64,000 nucleotides of DNA from Cytophagaceae bacterium (GCA_027490155.1 JAIXYP010000009.1:248001-312000), one strand, 5' to 3'; positions 37,681-47,225 are shown, numbered from the stretch's first letter. A program made the numbers and translations. The notes: generated by a model from the letters alone, not told the origin.

Positions 37681-39012
37681 ATGGATCAGAAACGAAAAAG
37701 CAATAGCTATGCTACCCTATTGGCACAATCAAGCCGACAACGGATAGTACTCGTCTTGCTGCTGATGATAATTTGCAGCTTTGGCACCTTGGCTCAGCCT
37801 AAGATCAAGCGGGATTGCCCAATGGTAGTGACAACAAGCGTCCCTACCTTGCGTGGGCCCTTTTCCCCGATGGCCCAAGTCCAGTCTGGGAACTGTCGGC
37901 TGCAGTATGACCCATCTGACACCACGATTTATCGTATCCCGGTTGTTGTCCATATCATCCATAACGGAGAGGCAATCGGTACTGGCGCTAATGTGGCTGA
38001 TGCCCGTGTCTATGAACAGATCCAGACCCTGAATGAGGACTTCCGTCGCAAGCCAGGTACCCGTGGTTTCAATACTGACCCTGTTGGCGCAGATCCGAGA
38101 ATCGAGTTTGTGTTAGCAACAGTGGACACCGCGGGGCGACCATTTGATGGAATCGTACGGGTCAACGGAGGTCAATCGAGCTATAATGTAGGATCTAACA
38201 CGTTCAAACGCCGCAGTTTTTTTAGATCTGACCGGTACTTCAATATCTGGGTCATCAACCTCAATACCTATTTGGGTTATGGCTCTTGGCCGGTGAGCTC
38301 CTTACCTGGAATGAATGGCTTAGGATCTCCCGCTGACTCTGCATTTGACGGGCTAGTCATTTCATACAAATATTTCGGTAACTCGGGAACGCTAGGAGGC
38401 AACTATAACCTTGGCCGTACCGCTACGCATGAGATCGGCCATTGCCTTGGCCTGTTGCATGTCTGGGCCGACGGTAACTGCCAAGCCACGGACTATTGCA
38501 ATGACACACCGAGTCAAGATGGTCAAATCTACTTTTGCCCAACTAATCCACCCAACTCTTGCCCGCTAGATAGGCCAGGGCCAGACCAAATTGCTAATTA
38601 TATGCAGTACACTGACGACCGCTGCATGAATTTGTTTACCGTAGATCAGGTGAGGCGGATGCGCACAGTGATGCAAACTAGTTTGTTGCGCTGCACCTTG
38701 CCTAGTAGCCCTGCCCTTGGGTTAGACATACCAACAATCGATAAGCCACTCAACGGAGCCCGGTTGTACCCCAATCCTAGTAGTGATGGATATGTAACAA
38801 TTCAGCTACCGAAACCAGCACCTATTAACTCACTACGTTGGTATGATAGCATGGGTAAGGCCCTTGGCAGCGTTTCATCTGACATGACTAATGGACTGAG
38901 TGGTTCGGAAACAAGCCTAAAAATTGAGGCACCGTGTGCCCCCGGGATCTATTTCCTGCGTATGACCCCAGCCAATGGACAAGCAACCATCCTAAAACTA
39001 GTTGTCAGGTAG
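37681..39012 (+). CDS. secreted M43 (pappalysin-like) metalloprotease with T9SS sorting domain
   Basis: A 443-residue exported zinc protease. An N-terminal signal region (about 15-38, VLLLMIICSFGTLAQ) is followed by a propeptide-like segment. The M43 domain comes next (IPVVVHIIHNGE near 85; zinc site HEIGHCLGLLHVW near 260, fitting HExxHxxGxxH). The Met-turn region is NYMQYTDDRCMNLF. The C-terminal 80 residues form a type A T9SS sorting domain (RLYPNPSSDGYVT, GIYFLRMTPANG, ending KLVVR). The protein should reach the cell surface or medium. It is 245 bp downstream of rnc and probably transcribed separately. Confidence 0.92.
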   Translation: MDQKRKSNSYATLLAQSSRQRIVLVLLLMIICSFGTLAQPKIKRDCPMVVTTSVPTLRGPFSPMAQVQSGNCRLQYDPSDTTIYRIPVVVHIIHNGEAIGTGANVADARVYEQIQTLNEDFRRKPGTRGFNTDPVGADPRIEFVLATVDTAGRPFDGIVRVNGGQSSYNVGSNTFKRRSFFRSDRYFNIWVINLNTYLGYGSWPVSSLPGMNGLGSPADSAFDGLVISYKYFGNSGTLGGNYNLGRTATHEIGHCLGLLHVWADGNCQATDYCNDTPSQDGQIYFCPTNPPNSCPLDRPGPDQIANYMQYTDDRCMNLFTVDQVRRMRTVMQTSLLRCTLPSSPALGLDIPTIDKPLNGARLYPNPSSDGYVTIQLPKPAPINSLRWYDSMGKALGSVSSDMTNGLSGSETSLKIEAPCAPGIYFLRMTPANGQATILKLVVR

Positions 39013-39172
39013 GTATTTGACATATTTGCTTACTTTTGCCCCTGATACGAGACTTATCGCATTTGACAGGGTCTAGCAGACATCATTCGATAACTGCCAC
39101 CCAATCCGTAGAGATGGATGTTGATGCCTTAGGGCTACTAAATCCCCTAACTAAAAACCATCTCCAGAAAAG

Positions 39173-39598
39173 ATGACCGCAAAAAAAGGCGATACCGTAA
39201 TGGTACATTACACAGGCACCCTGCTTGACGGCACCGTGTTTGACTCCTCAAAAGGCCGCTCACCATTAGGCTTTAAAGTCGGTGCTGGCCAGATGATCCC
39301 TGGCTTTGACAAAGCTGTAGAAGGTATGGCTGTTGGCGAAACTAAAACAGCTACCCTAGCCCCTGCAGATGCTTATGGTGAGTCTGACCCAGACTACATG
39401 ATGACCGTTCCGCTAACTGAGGTTCCAGAAGACATTACTCCTGAGCTTGGAATGCAACTCCAGCTTACCGACGAAACTGGCCGCCCTACCAACGTTGTCA
39501 TCACGGAGATCACAGACGAGCACATCGTACTTGATGCCAACCATGATCTAGCTGGCAAAACATTGGTATTCGAGATCACACTGGTCAGCATTAACTAA
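39173..39598 (+). CDS. FKBP-type peptidyl-prolyl isomerase, SlyD-like
   Basis: A 141-residue cytosolic prolyl isomerase/chaperone. The FKBP core has MVHYTGTLLDGTVFDSS and GQMIPGFDKAVEGMAVGE, then the insert-in-flap domain (about 70-120, typical of SlyD). The fold closes with LVFEITLVSIN. The His-rich metal-binding tail of E. coli SlyD is absent. It probably helps protein folding. It is monocistronic, with a terminator 48 bp downstream. Confidence 0.93.
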   Translation: MTAKKGDTVMVHYTGTLLDGTVFDSSKGRSPLGFKVGAGQMIPGFDKAVEGMAVGETKTATLAPADAYGESDPDYMMTVPLTEVPEDITPELGMQLQLTDETGRPTNVVITEITDEHIVLDANHDLAGKTLVFEITLVSIN

Positions 39599-39645
39599 TG
39601 CTAAATCGGTTTTATATACCGAAAAAAAATAATACAAACTTAGCG

Positions 39646-39679
39646 AAAGCCGTGACCACAAGTTGCGGCTTTTGTTTTT
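39646..39679 (+). terminator. intrinsic terminator after the SlyD-like gene
   Basis: A 7-bp stem AAAGCCG/CGGCTTT with a 13-nt loop is followed by TTGTTTTTG. Confidence 0.7.
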
Positions 39680-39729
39680 GGACCTAAATATAATCTAGGA
39701 GGCGTACTGTTATAGCCCCTAGGTCCTAA

Positions 39730-40458
39730 CTAAAGTCCCAAAAAACTAGGTAGTTGGTCCCAATGCGTCAAGACAGCATCTGCATTTGACAGTTGGCTCT
39801 GGTCATGTGCCGGGGCATAATGCACGGCTTGCCAACCTACTTGTTGCGCTCCCCAGACGTCGGCCTCTGGGTTATCACCTATCATTAGGCAGGTGCCTGG
39901 CTCAGCCTTGGCAACCTCCATCAGGGCCATAAAGATTTCGGGTTTGGGTTTGGCTGCCCTCAGCTTTTCGCTGGTGATGATGTGTTTGAAGTAGTGATGT
40001 ATGCCGCCTGATTTGAGTTTAGTATGCTGGGTATCGGCAAAACCGTTGGTTAGGATATGCAGGTCGTACTTTCCATGTAGTTTATCTAGCATCTCCATGG
40101 CTCCATCCATCAGATGGGGCTGCTGGGGGCATAGCTCAAGATATGTCTGCCCAAACCCAATAGGCAAGGTACCGGCTGACCAGCCCAATTGTTCCTCCAT
40201 CAGCTCAAAACGACGATTGCGCAACTGCCATTTATGGATTTCTTGTCGACTATATGCCTGCCATACGAACTCGTTTGCGACCTTGAAGGCAGCCACAAAT
40301 TGATCTAGATCCACCCCTAATCTCTGAAGCTCATATTGCCCAAAGAGGTCTGCTAGGGTCAAGGACGAGTTGCGGTCATAGTCCCATAGGGTATGGTCTA
40401 GGTCAAAAACAATATGTCGGATACTGGCTGGGTCTAGGCGCGAAAGTGGTGATGTCAT
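39730..40458 (-). CDS. HAD-superfamily hydrolase, YjjG-like nucleotidase type
   Basis: A 242-residue HAD phosphatase from the ATG at 40458; the extra 40 codons of the open frame upstream carry no family signal. Motif I is HIVFDLDHTLWDYDRNS, motif II ILTNG, motif III lysine in KLRAAKPKPEIF, and motif IV MIGDNPEADVWGA. The sequence fits the YjjG group that removes phosphate from pyrimidine nucleotides. The substrate is inferred. It is divergent from the LysE-type exporter. Confidence 0.88.
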   Translation of the reverse strand: MTSPLSRLDPASIRHIVFDLDHTLWDYDRNSSLTLADLFGQYELQRLGVDLDQFVAAFKVANEFVWQAYSRQEIHKWQLRNRRFELMEEQLGWSAGTLPIGFGQTYLELCPQQPHLMDGAMEMLDKLHGKYDLHILTNGFADTQHTKLKSGGIHHYFKHIITSEKLRAAKPKPEIFMALMEVAKAEPGTCLMIGDNPEADVWGAQQVGWQAVHYAPAHDQSQLSNADAVLTHWDQLPSFLGL

Positions 40459-40550
40459 CAGATGCAAGCTAGACAATGTGACTAACATTGTCCATTTTTC
40501 TGACAAGGTTAAACGTGCAAGACTTAGTACCTTGGCAGTCAGAAATCGAT

Positions 40551-41171
40551 ATGGAAGCATTTGGTGGTGGCATTGCATTGGGTCTGGTCCTGAGTTTGTT
40601 GCTCGGCCCTGTGTTTTTTGCCTTGTTACAGATCAGCCTAGCACATGGCTTCAGGGCAGGTGCCAAGATGGTGGCAGGCATTGCTGCTAGTGATCTTTTC
40701 TTTATTCTCATCTGCTATTTTGGTCTAGCTCCAATAGCCTCAACCCCAGTTTTTCAGTACTTGATGGGCATCATTGGCGGAGGCATTATGATGGCCTTTG
40801 GCTTGGCCTCGGTCCTGAAGCTACCTGCCAAGGCTAGCGATGCAGACAAAACCATCGCAAAACTAGATGGTTGGAAACTTGTTTTGAGGGCCTTTGTGCT
40901 CAATGGCCTCAACCCCTTTGTTTTGATCTTTTGGCTCACGACCACGAGTAATGTCATCACTAGGTATCCTGCGGAGCCGATGAATCACTGCCTTTTTTTT
41001 GTTGGTATGGTGATAACAGCGATAGGCACAGACCTAGCAAAAGCATACGCTGCCAAACGCCTTAGTAGTGTGATGAAGCCCGAACTATTACGCTACCTCA
41101 CGATCGGGGTCGGGATTGCCCTCATCATCTTTGGGGCACGGACAATCTACAAAGTATGGTATATGATTTAA
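40551..41171 (+). CDS. LysE-family amino acid exporter
   Basis: A 206-residue inner-membrane protein from the ATG at 40551. The 21 upstream codons of the frame are polar and unlike the family. Six hydrophobic segments, beginning MEAFGGGIALGLVLSLLLGP, and the family-typical GPVFFALLQISLAHGFRAG are visible. Export of an amino acid or similar metabolite is expected. It is convergent with the eboF-like gene. Confidence 0.85.
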   Translation: MEAFGGGIALGLVLSLLLGPVFFALLQISLAHGFRAGAKMVAGIAASDLFFILICYFGLAPIASTPVFQYLMGIIGGGIMMAFGLASVLKLPAKASDADKTIAKLDGWKLVLRAFVLNGLNPFVLIFWLTTTSNVITRYPAEPMNHCLFFVGMVITAIGTDLAKAYAAKRLSSVMKPELLRYLTIGVGIALIIFGARTIYKVWYMI

Positions 41172-41197
41172 CTAGCCACCAATATGGCATGCTTACA

Positions 41198-42580
41198 TTA
41201 ACCCAAAAAGCGACGCAACAGGGTATAGACATCGGTTGCAGCTATTGTATCCTTGCCTATTTGCTCGTGATTCCCAATAAGTACAGGATGATAGGCAGAG
41301 TCAGCATGGATGGCACCATGACTACCCTTAACCAAGGTGGCATCTAGCGGAATAACGTCCATCAGGTACCGGAAGCCTAGCTTTTTGCGCAGCAGCTTCA
41401 GCCCAACTTGCAAGATTGGCAATGGCATTTTGGGGTTGATAAAAAGCTCGACAGGGTCATAGCCTGGCTTTTTGTGGATATCGACAATGCGGGCAAAGTC
41501 TGGGGCCTTGGTGTCATCCAGCCAATAATAGTAGGTGAACCAAGCATCTTGATTTGCTACTACCACTAGGTCTCCAGCTCTTGGGTTGTCAAGACCTGCG
41601 GCAGCAAGATCGGTGCCAGACAAAACCTGAGCAACGCCATCTTGCGCGGCAAGCAAGGCCTTGATGGGTTCGAGTTGTGCTTTGTCCTGGATGAAGATAT
41701 GGGCAACTTGGTGGTCTGCGACAGCAAAGGCAGGACTGGCTGGGGCATCAAGCAACTCTCCTCCATTCTCCTCCCTAATCCTGAGGTAACCCGCTTTGCG
41801 AAGTACACGATTGAGGTGGACAGGACGACTGACGGTATTGATCCCGTATTCACTAATTACCCAGACTTCGAGGCCACTGGCCTCGGCTTCAGTAATCAAG
41901 GTTTTGAGGACCTGATCAAGCTCATCAAGGTCTTGTTGGTTGTCGGGGTGATCATCACCACGGCGCTGAAGGCAGTAGTCAAGATGGGGCAAATAAACCA
42001 AATTGAGATCTGGTTGCCACTTGCGCTCGGCAATGATGGCAGCTTTAGCCAACCAGGCAGAGCTTTGGATCGTGGTCCTTGGGCCCCAATAGTGGAAAAG
42101 AGGAAACTGGCCTAGTTCGGCCTGAAGCTCGTCTCGCCATTGCGGTGGCTCGGTGTAGCAATCTGGTACCTTGATACCATCTGCCCGATATTGTGGCCTT
42201 GGCGTTACACTATATTCTGCCCCTGAATACATATTGAACCACCAGCCTGTATTGCAGACCTTAAAATCAGGGTTGGATTGCCGGATTTGGTGCCAGATAT
42301 AGGGCGCCTGGAGCAGACCATAACTCTGACGCCAAAGGTTGATTTCCGAAATTTCTGGATTGTACCAACCATTACCAACGATCCCGTGCCCTGCTGGTGT
42401 TTTGCCAGTGAGGTAGGTGGCCTGCACTGCACACGTAAGAGCAGGCAACATCGGGTTGATGTTGTTGACTTGTTTGTGGGCAGCCCAGGCATTCGACCAC
42501 GGCATCTTGCCCAGCAGACCCTTTGTGAGGCCTACGACATCGATCAACATTAACCGTTTGGCGGCTTTGCTAGGCATCAA
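41198..42580 (-). CDS. eboF: EboF-like nucleotide pyrophosphatase/alkaline phosphatase superfamily protein
   Basis: A 460-residue member of the alkaline phosphatase superfamily (type I phosphodiesterase/nucleotide pyrophosphatase). The N-terminal metal/nucleophile region reads MLIDVVGLTKGLLG, with the threonine as likely nucleophile. Further ligands lie in LPHLDYCLQRRGDDHP and ISEYGIN, and near the C-terminus in KGSHGAIH. There is no signal peptide, so it is probably cytosolic. Its family assignment rests on resemblance to EboF and on the EboE-like gene two genes upstream. In the ebo cluster (eboA-F) these proteins help move metabolite precursors. The uronate isomerase gene lies 62 bp upstream. 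It is the last gene of the cluster. Confidence 0.75.
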   Translation of the reverse strand: MMPSKAAKRLMLIDVVGLTKGLLGKMPWSNAWAAHKQVNNINPMLPALTCAVQATYLTGKTPAGHGIVGNGWYNPEISEINLWRQSYGLLQAPYIWHQIRQSNPDFKVCNTGWWFNMYSGAEYSVTPRPQYRADGIKVPDCYTEPPQWRDELQAELGQFPLFHYWGPRTTIQSSAWLAKAAIIAERKWQPDLNLVYLPHLDYCLQRRGDDHPDNQQDLDELDQVLKTLITEAEASGLEVWVISEYGINTVSRPVHLNRVLRKAGYLRIREENGGELLDAPASPAFAVADHQVAHIFIQDKAQLEPIKALLAAQDGVAQVLSGTDLAAAGLDNPRAGDLVVVANQDAWFTYYYWLDDTKAPDFARIVDIHKKPGYDPVELFINPKMPLPILQVGLKLLRKKLGFRYLMDVIPLDATLVKGSHGAIHADSAYHPVLIGNHEQIGKDTIAATDVYTLLRRFLG

Positions 42581-42642
42581 TTAAAGGAATTCGATAAGAT
42601 TTGTGCTAGGTCAGACGATTAGTTTAGCTTCTTTGGGCTAAT

Positions 42643-44064
42643 CTAGAACTTCGGCAAGTCAAACCCAAAGTAGTTGGCGGCGTTGTGGTAGCAAATGTTC
42701 TCGACCAATTGTCCGAGCCAGATTTCGTCATTCGGCAGCTCGCCATTCTCGACATCGTTACCCAGTAGGTTGCATAGGATGCGGCGGAAATAGTCGTGAC
42801 GACTATAACTCAGGAATGAACGCGAGTCGGTCAGCATACCAACAAAACGGCTCAGCAAACCAAAGTTGCTCAGGGCGTTCATTTGGTCGATCATGCCTTG
42901 TTTTTGGTCTAAGAACCACCAACCTGAGCCATACTGAATTTTGCCAGCGACGGTCCCGTCGTTATAGTTGCCGATCATCGTGGCGAACAAGGCATTATCT
43001 GCTGGGTTGAGGTTGTAAAGGATGGTTTTGGCAAGTTTGTCATTGCTGTCAAGGCGATCCAAGAACTTAGCTAGGCTGCGGGCCATCGCAAAGTCACCGA
43101 TGGAGTCAAAGCCTGTGTCAGGGCCTAGTTTGCCAAGCAGACGGCTATTTGTATTACGGATTGCACCTAGGTGGAACTGTTGTGTCCAACCCTTGTCATG
43201 GTCAGCTTCGGCAAAATAGACCAACATATAGCTCTTGAACTGAAGGATCTCATGGGTGTGCAATTCATATCCATCACGGACTTTGCTGAAGATCCGTTTG
43301 ATGTCAGCCATGGTATAATCCTCGGCATAGACAGTCTCTAGACCATGGTCGCTCAGGCGGCAGCCATTATCATGAAAATGCTGGTGCCTATAGGCCAAGA
43401 CGTCCAAAAAGGTATTGAGGTCGCGAATGGTATGCCCAGAGACAGCCTCCAATTTATCTACGTAGGCATTAAAAGTGGTGGCACTTTCTGGCGACATGGC
43501 TTTGTCTGGCCGATAGGTGGGCAACACTTGGGTGGCACAACCATCTTGTTTGATTTTCTGATGGAAGGACAGGTCATCAGCAGGGTCATCGGTTGTGCAA
43601 ACGAGACGTACCTTGGCTTTGGCCATCAGCCCCTGAACGCTAAACTCTGGGGTCTGGAGCAGAGCTGTAGTTTGAGCATAGACCTCGTCAGCGGTGGTGC
43701 TATCGAGCAGAACATCAATCCCAAACGGATTTTTGAGCTCCATATGCGTCCAGTGATAGAGTGGATTACGCATGGTGTAGGGCACCGTTTTGGCCCATTG
43801 AGCGAACTTTTCGGCATCGGTGGCATCGCCAGTAATGAAGCGCTCGTTAATCCCGTTAGCCCGCATAGCCCGCCACTTATAGTGGTCACCGTCCAGCCAA
43901 ACTTTAGTAATAGTACTGAAGTTGCGGTCCTCAGCAATGATATCTGGTTGCAGGTGGCAGTGATAGTCAATGATAGGCATATCAGCTGCATGGTCATGAT
44001 ACAGCTTTTGAGCGGTTTTGGTCTCAAGCAGGAAATGCTCGTTCAGGAAGGGTTTGATAGCCAT
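42643..44064 (-). CDS. uxaC: glucuronate/galacturonate isomerase
   Basis: A 473-residue amidohydrolase-fold isomerase converting glucuronate to fructuronate or galacturonate to tagaturonate, the first step of uronate catabolism. The length is typical. Visible hallmarks are DYHCHLQPDIIAEDR near the N-terminus (metal-binding HxH), MLTDSRSFLSYSRHDYFRRI near residue 400, and CTTDDPADD. It is unusual that it lies between eboF and eboE. The next uronate genes (uxaB/uxuB, uxaA, kdgK) are absent here. Start ATG 44064. Confidence 0.96.
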   Translation of the reverse strand: MAIKPFLNEHFLLETKTAQKLYHDHAADMPIIDYHCHLQPDIIAEDRNFSTITKVWLDGDHYKWRAMRANGINERFITGDATDAEKFAQWAKTVPYTMRNPLYHWTHMELKNPFGIDVLLDSTTADEVYAQTTALLQTPEFSVQGLMAKAKVRLVCTTDDPADDLSFHQKIKQDGCATQVLPTYRPDKAMSPESATTFNAYVDKLEAVSGHTIRDLNTFLDVLAYRHQHFHDNGCRLSDHGLETVYAEDYTMADIKRIFSKVRDGYELHTHEILQFKSYMLVYFAEADHDKGWTQQFHLGAIRNTNSRLLGKLGPDTGFDSIGDFAMARSLAKFLDRLDSNDKLAKTILYNLNPADNALFATMIGNYNDGTVAGKIQYGSGWWFLDQKQGMIDQMNALSNFGLLSRFVGMLTDSRSFLSYSRHDYFRRILCNLLGNDVENGELPNDEIWLGQLVENICYHNAANYFGFDLPKF

Positions 44065-44202
44065 GTTTTGGGCGTAATTCTATACGGATTTGGATCCTTA
44101 GCTATTGCTTACTAGATCGTGGTTTCGGAAAGTCAAATATGGGCCAAAGGCTGCACAATGCAATGTGACCTGTGGCGTATTGTAATGGTCCTGCAAGGAT
44201 AT

Positions 44203-45402
44203 TTAGGAAGTAGCCTGCCAAACATCTTGCACCCAGTTGAGCTCCCTGGCAATGCTTTGCTGGATCGGTATCTGGAGGGCTATGGGCAAAATACCCCATG
44301 TGTAGGTCTCGACCTCTAGGATGGTGCCTGGTATATGGGCCTTAACGTAGGTGATCACCTCCCGCACTGCTGGTTGGGTACTGCTAAGGGGCCCAAAGTA
44401 TTCGGTAAAAAGCGGAACATGGTAGTGCGTGCGGAGTTCGGACCACAGGTCTGGGTTTTGGCTGCACCAGTCGAGGGCGGGACCAAGATCCGGAAACCGT
44501 TTGATTTTACCATTCTGGAGCAAAACAGCAGACTGATGGAGGTAGTTGGGTTCGTCAAAAGGCTGGAGCGTAGCAAGTCCCTGAGTATCCTTGGCGACAA
44601 GTGCCGCACTTAGCTGCACCCGACCAATGGAGATTCCAGCTTCGTCAAGCGCCTTGAGGGCCTCAACAACAGGGATATGTAACACAGCAAAATGGCAAAC
44701 ATCAAAACAAACTGCCACGTGGCGCTGCAATAACTGGAGAGCCTCCTCCTCATTACATTCGTAGCCCGACATCAGGACTTCCTTGCCATAAACCCATAGG
44801 TACTCCTGGAAGAAGGAAATAGTGTTCTGTACGTCATCTAGCAGGCCATCCGGCTCAGGCTCAAGCTCAAGTCGGATTAATTTGCTAGTGGATTGGTTGA
44901 GTTTAGCCGCAAAAACAACCCAGTGGCCTAGTTGGCGGGCAGCTGTTACGAGTGTTTCCCATTGGCGCATGGGCTCATCCTGAAACCAAGGAGCATAGCT
45001 GATAGGTGAGGTAGAGATACCCGCAACGGAAACCTCCTCAGGGAGAAGCTTGGCCAACAATTCAGCCAACTGGCAGGTATAGTCACGCCGTGAGGTTGTC
45101 GTCCAGTCTGGCTCATGGACTTTGTCCTTGACCACCATGCCATGAAAATCACCGTACGGGAATCCATTGATCACAGGTACAATCAGGCCTTGGTCGGCCA
45201 GCCAATGTTCAAATGCCGCCAAATGATCTGGTTGCGCAAGGTCTGCCGCCGCCGTAGCCGAAAGCCGTAATCCAAGCTGAGTTAGCTTCTCTTGGCTAAG
45301 CTTGGCCTGCAAACCAGGAATTTCGGTCTGCAGGACGGCAAAGTGCTCGGCCCAAGTAGTACCAGGGAAGATATTGGTGCAGAATGTTAGCTGTGGGGAC
45401 AT
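44203..45402 (-). CDS. eboE: EboE-like metabolite traffic protein (xylose isomerase-like TIM barrel)
   Basis: A 399-residue protein from the ATG at 45402, since the family begins close to TFCTNIFPG. It has the xylose isomerase/AP-endonuclease 2-like barrel. Characteristic EboE segments are TFCTNIFPGTTWAEHF, LGLRLSATAA, VINGFPYGDFHG and CFDVCHFAV. Enzymatic activity is unknown for the family. The ebo cluster is linked to precursor transport in cyanobacteria such as scytonemin producers. eboA, eboB, eboC and eboD are not in the window. A terminator-like hairpin separates it from the symporter gene upstream. Confidence 0.8.
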   Translation of the reverse strand: MSPQLTFCTNIFPGTTWAEHFAVLQTEIPGLQAKLSQEKLTQLGLRLSATAAADLAQPDHLAAFEHWLADQGLIVPVINGFPYGDFHGMVVKDKVHEPDWTTTSRRDYTCQLAELLAKLLPEEVSVAGISTSPISYAPWFQDEPMRQWETLVTAARQLGHWVVFAAKLNQSTSKLIRLELEPEPDGLLDDVQNTISFFQEYLWVYGKEVLMSGYECNEEEALQLLQRHVAVCFDVCHFAVLHIPVVEALKALDEAGISIGRVQLSAALVAKDTQGLATLQPFDEPNYLHQSAVLLQNGKIKRFPDLGPALDWCSQNPDLWSELRTHYHVPLFTEYFGPLSSTQPAVREVITYVKAHIPGTILEVETYTWGILPIALQIPIQQSIARELNWVQDVWQATS

Positions 45403-45497
45403 GAGGTGCCAGATTGGTGAATCCCCAATCTCCCCTGCAATATACACCCTACCCTACCCCTAGGGCAAGCAGAGCTATAAGGCTAGATCTAAAATAA

Positions 45498-45523
45498 CGA
45501 AGCCCAGCATTAACTGGGCTTCG
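45498..45523 (-). terminator. hairpin between the symporter gene and eboE
   Basis: CGAAGCCCAG - CATTAA - CTGGGCTTCG, a 10-bp perfect stem, 35 bp after the symporter stop codon. The tail on the minus strand (TTATTTTAG) is T-rich. It could attenuate transcription into eboE. Confidence 0.7.
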
Positions 45524-45557
45524 TAAGGATCTAATAATTAGGATCGGCAACAACTGA

Positions 45558-47165
45558 CTACCAGAACTTGACGTACAAGAACACCAAGGCAATCAGGATG
45601 GTTATGGCGCCAATATTGAAGATTGGACCAGTTTTGAACAGGCGTGAGCTGATATCGATCGATTTGGCCTTGTCCTCTTCGGTTTGGGCTTTAGAAAGTG
45701 AGGCTGCAATCATGATCGCACTCAGGATCAAGAAGCTATAGCCCATCCGGTCTAGGAAAGGGATCTCAGAAAGTGAAGGGGTAAACTTAAAGAGCAACGA
45801 GATTGGCAAGGTAGCCAAAGCAACTGCCAATGCACCAGTGGCATTGGCACGACGCCAGAACAAGCCAAACAAGAAGATTGTAAAGATACCAGGGCTGAAG
45901 AAACCAGTAAACTCTTGGATGTAGGTAAAGCCACCACCAAGCTTCTCGATGTTATTAGCAATTAGGATAGCAATAGGGATCGCAATCACTAAGGATAGGC
46001 CAGTTGTTACACGCCCAACATTAATTAGGTGGCTTTCGGACTTGTCTTTGCCGAACAATGGCTTGTAAATATCCATCGTGAAGATGGTTGCGATGCTATT
46101 GGTTTTGCTGCTGAGGGATCCGACAATGGCCGCAACCAATGCTGCGAAGGCTAAGCCTTTTACCCCTGGGAACAAAAATGTATTGAGCAGGTAGGGATAG
46201 GTTTCGTCTGCTTGTTTGATGATGTCACTAGCACCTTGTTCGCCTGCCTTAAACAAACCAGCAGCGACAATACCCGGTACAACCACGATCAGTGGCATGA
46301 GAAGTTTCAGAAAACCGGCAAGAATAATGCCGTTCTGGGCCTCTGTTAAGCTTTTAGCTGCAAGCGCACGCTGGGTGATGTATTGATTAAAGCCCCAATA
46401 GTTAAGGTTCACGACCCACATAGAGCCTATCAAGACTGTCAACCCTGGTAGATCAGAGTAGAACTCATCACCTTCAGAAAAAATCATGTGGAACTTCTCG
46501 GGCATCTCAGTGGTCATACGGGTTACACCAGCCATGATACCACCATCATGTCCGTAGGCATTAAGCGCTAAATAGGTCGTGATCAGTCCACCTAGAACAA
46601 GGAAGGTGACCTGGATCGGATCTGTAAAAGCAATGGCTTTAAGACCACCAAAGACTGTGTAGAGAGCACTGAAAACCGCAATACTGACGACTGCTATGCT
46701 AAGATCAACGTCAAATACTTTATGGATACAGATTGCACCAAGGTACATGATGGAAGTAAGGTTAACCAGGACGTACAAGGCTAGCCAGAAAACTGCAAGG
46801 CTAGTAGAGACCCTGCTATCATAGCGCATCTTCAAGAACTCAGGCATCGACATGATGCGTTTTTCTAGGAAAACTGGGACGAAAAACTTACCTACGACGA
46901 TCAAAGTAGCTGCTGCCATCCACTCATAAGTAGCGATAGCGAGGCCCATCTTAAAGCCTGAGCCAGTCATACCAATCAGCTGCTCTGCGCTGATGTTGGC
47001 CGCAATCAGCGATGTGCCGATAGCCCACCATGGCAGGGTGTTACCAGCCACAAAATAGTCTCTAGTGTCCTTCTTTTCGCCTTTTTTGCTGCGCGACACA
47101 TACAAGGCAATGCTGACGACAATCGCACAGTAGCCTAAGAATACCGCAATGTCAATTTGATTCAT
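45558..47165 (-). CDS. sodium/sugar symporter (SSS family, SglT-like)
   Basis: A 535-residue transporter from the ATG at 47165; upstream codons of the open frame are polar. About fourteen hydrophobic segments are present. DYFVAGNTLPWWAIGTSLIAANISAEQLIGMTGSGF near the N-terminus is the SGLT-type signature region containing Na+- and sugar-binding positions. NLNYWGFNQYITQRALAAKS follows later. Glucose, galactose or a uronate are plausible substrates. Its position upstream of eboE and uxaC suggests uronate or sugar uptake (inference). A palindrome lies 48 bp upstream. Confidence 0.9.
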   Translation of the reverse strand: MNQIDIAVFLGYCAIVVSIALYVSRSKKGEKKDTRDYFVAGNTLPWWAIGTSLIAANISAEQLIGMTGSGFKMGLAIATYEWMAAATLIVVGKFFVPVFLEKRIMSMPEFLKMRYDSRVSTSLAVFWLALYVLVNLTSIMYLGAICIHKVFDVDLSIAVVSIAVFSALYTVFGGLKAIAFTDPIQVTFLVLGGLITTYLALNAYGHDGGIMAGVTRMTTEMPEKFHMIFSEGDEFYSDLPGLTVLIGSMWVVNLNYWGFNQYITQRALAAKSLTEAQNGIILAGFLKLLMPLIVVVPGIVAAGLFKAGEQGASDIIKQADETYPYLLNTFLFPGVKGLAFAALVAAIVGSLSSKTNSIATIFTMDIYKPLFGKDKSESHLINVGRVTTGLSLVIAIPIAILIANNIEKLGGGFTYIQEFTGFFSPGIFTIFLFGLFWRRANATGALAVALATLPISLLFKFTPSLSEIPFLDRMGYSFLILSAIMIAASLSKAQTEEDKAKSIDISSRLFKTGPIFNIGAITILIALVFLYVKFW

Positions 47166-47212
47166 CGGAAAATTTGGGTAAAAAAATGTTCGGGATAATT
47201 CGGTCATGGTTG

Positions 47213-47225
47213 GCATTGGCAATGC
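47213..47225. promoter_or_regulatory. palindrome upstream of the symporter gene
   Basis: GCATTG-G-CAATGC, with perfect 6-bp arms around a single centre base, 48 bp before the symporter start codon. A possible operator for the symporter-eboE-uxaC-eboF cluster. Confidence 0.35.

Noticed and set aside
43345-44115. A 256-codon plus-strand frame antisense to uxaC
   Set aside because: It is a mirror of the uxaC coding frame. uxaC matches its family over its whole length.
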